Origin: JANYIP01 sp031394045 | GTDB lineage: Bacteria > Actinomycetota > Actinomycetes > Prado026 | Direction: 5' to 3' | Length of the DNA: 39,392 bases | NCBI GenBank assembly: GCA_031394045.1 | Contig: JANMWN010000262.1 | Location: forward strand, 1 to 39,392 | Shown here: positions 38,470-39,392 of the stretch, in pieces | How positions within the stretch are numbered: position 1 is the stretch's first letter | Layout: each line of letters starts with the position of its first letter | Notes under the pieces: model-generated | The model's input: only the letters and a program-made list of their open reading frames with translations | Database searches by the model: none | Told to the model about the DNA's origin: nothing | Program-made: the position numbers and the translations under genes

Positions 38470-39392
38470 CGGGCCGCCAGCAGCGTGACGAGCGTGGCTT
38501 GGAGCGCGGCCGGCTTCAGGGTGCCCGCGACCAGGAACCCCTGCCCGTCAATGCTCGTCCTCGCGACGATGACGGTGACCAACGGGCTGGCCAGAAGGCT
38601 GGCCTCTCCGCCCGCGACGGTGATCTTCGTCCCGGTCTTGCTGACGCTGTCGAAGAGCTCGTCCATGAACCGGCCCGGGATCGGCACCACCATGACCCGC
38701 GTGAAGCCGGTGCCGTAGGTGCCGATGCCGACCGGAACCACCCCGGTAGTCACCCGGTCGAGATCGCCGATCCGGTCGGGGAGCTGCACGTTGCCGGTGG
38801 CGCTGATCCGCGACAGCAGGTCGGGCGTGCTGGTGGTCCGCTGCCGGGCGGTCGGGACGAAGGTCGGCGCCAGGACGTCAGCGGCGGGACGACCGAGCTG
38901 CACGTCGAGGAAGCGGCTGGACAGCACGGGCCGGGTGCCACCCACCGCGAAGACGTCGACCTGGAGCGGGAGCCCGTTCGTCGGGTCCACCCACAGGTCG
39001 ATGTGCCCGACCGAGCTTCGCACGTCGCCAGGGACGATCCGCGCCCCTGCTGCAGCGATGCCCGCGACGCGGCGGGCGGCGAGCGGCTCCACCCTGTCGG
39101 TCGGCCCCATCCAGCCCAGGATGCGCCGGGCCAGCTGTGGCGGGACCAGGTCGTCGGTACGGGCGAACCGGAGCGCGGGGTCGACGACCACGTCGGTCAC
39201 CGTGTTGTTCTCGAAGCTCCACTGCCGGACGCTGCCGTGACCGATCGCCGTCGCGTAGGTGATGTCCTGGCCGGTGCCGGTCAGGGTGTCGACGCGCCAC
39301 GACGTCGGAGACGCCCACCAGGTCCGCGCCCGCGTCGTACGGTCCAGGATCGCCACGTTGTTGCTGGCGACCGGGAGCTTGGGGATCCCGAG
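38466..39392 (-). CDS. LolA/RseB-like protein, N-terminus cut by window edge
   Basis: 309 codons are visible and the frame stays open to the window end. A beta-rich domain with TWWASPTSWRVDTLTGTGQD, RQWSFENNTVTDVV, HIDLWVDPTNGLPLQVDVFA and LSSRFLDVQLG looks like the LolA/RseB fold, which binds lipids or lipoprotein parts; it is probably exported, but the signal region is outside the window. The gene is coupled to the ABC exporter by ATGA. A lipid-handling partner of the exporter is a reasonable guess. Confidence in the fold is moderate. Confidence 0.6.
   Translation of the reverse strand, partial: LGIPKLPVASNNVAILDRTTRARTWWASPTSWRVDTLTGTGQDITYATAIGHGSVRQWSFENNTVTDVVVDPALRFARTDDLVPPQLARRILGWMGPTDRVEPLAARRVAGIAAAGARIVPGDVRSSVGHIDLWVDPTNGLPLQVDVFAVGGTRPVLSSRFLDVQLGRPAADVLAPTFVPTARQRTTSTPDLLSRISATGNVQLPDRIGDLDRVTTGVVPVGIGTYGTGFTRVMVVPIPGRFMDELFDSVSKTGTKITVAGGEASLLASPLVTVIVARTSIDGQGFLVAGTLKPAALQATLVTLLAAR

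Noticed and set aside
1..39392. CRISPR array, rRNA, prophage or insertion sequence with transposase
   Set aside because: No spaced direct repeats of CRISPR size, rRNA signatures, phage structural genes or DDE/recombinase motifs were found on either strand.

Overview
The window is chromosomal DNA of a high-GC actinobacterium. Evidence is the very high third-position GC, many GTG and a few TTG starts, genes joined by 4-base ATGA/GTGA overlaps, and a core block clpS - DUF2017 - mec - cysO - cysM - (insert) - murI - metallo-beta-lactamase - rph - rdgB. That block follows the order of Mycobacterium tuberculosis Rv1331-Rv1341. A Propionibacteriales/Nocardioidaceae-like host is my guess from overall style, not a demonstrated assignment.

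Left part (1-12.3 kb). A truncated family 61 glycosyltransferase is followed by a compact six-gene sugar operon on the minus strand: ROK repressor, lipoprotein binding protein, two ABC permeases, GH4 phospho-glycosidase and BadF/BadG-type sugar kinase. A clear promoter and a perfect 7+1+7 operator precede it. Next come a homocysteine S-methyltransferase, a PadR - HAAS membrane protein - 33-residue membrane peptide operon, and tyrosine catabolism: fumarylacetoacetase plus an uncharacterised 284-residue protein, divergent from homogentisate dioxygenase.

Middle (13.6-25.6 kb). A class V aminotransferase-fold protein diverges from clpS. The CysO/Mec/CysM set makes cysteine from a protein-bound thiocarboxylate. 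A single DUF559/AbiEi-type gene lies between cysM and murI and is bracketed by 30-bp inverted repeats (28/30 identical); this is the most unusual object in the window. The murI-MBL-rph-rdgB block follows, then an EspC-like/DUF1023 pair, a DUF3105 protein and a VOC protein.

Right part (25.8-39.4 kb). A secreted S33 peptidase, tRNA-Leu(UAG), a Bcp peroxiredoxin, a NiCoT nickel/cobalt transporter behind a candidate Nur box, small conserved proteins, a GroES-like/74-residue/SDR operon, and a DEAD-box helicase whose start lies directly behind a terminator-like hairpin. Then bioA with a GNAT gene, a PNPOx-like protein, DUF2277, a membrane-anchored lipase-like hydrolase, and an ABC exporter operon with a LolA/RseB-like protein cut by the window end.

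Two signals cross gene boundaries. Many genes start 6-8 nt after a TANNNT -10 hexamer, which suggests leaderless mRNAs and decides several start codons. The word CGTAC/GTACG recurs in all three codon phases, including otherwise unfavoured GTA and CGT codons.
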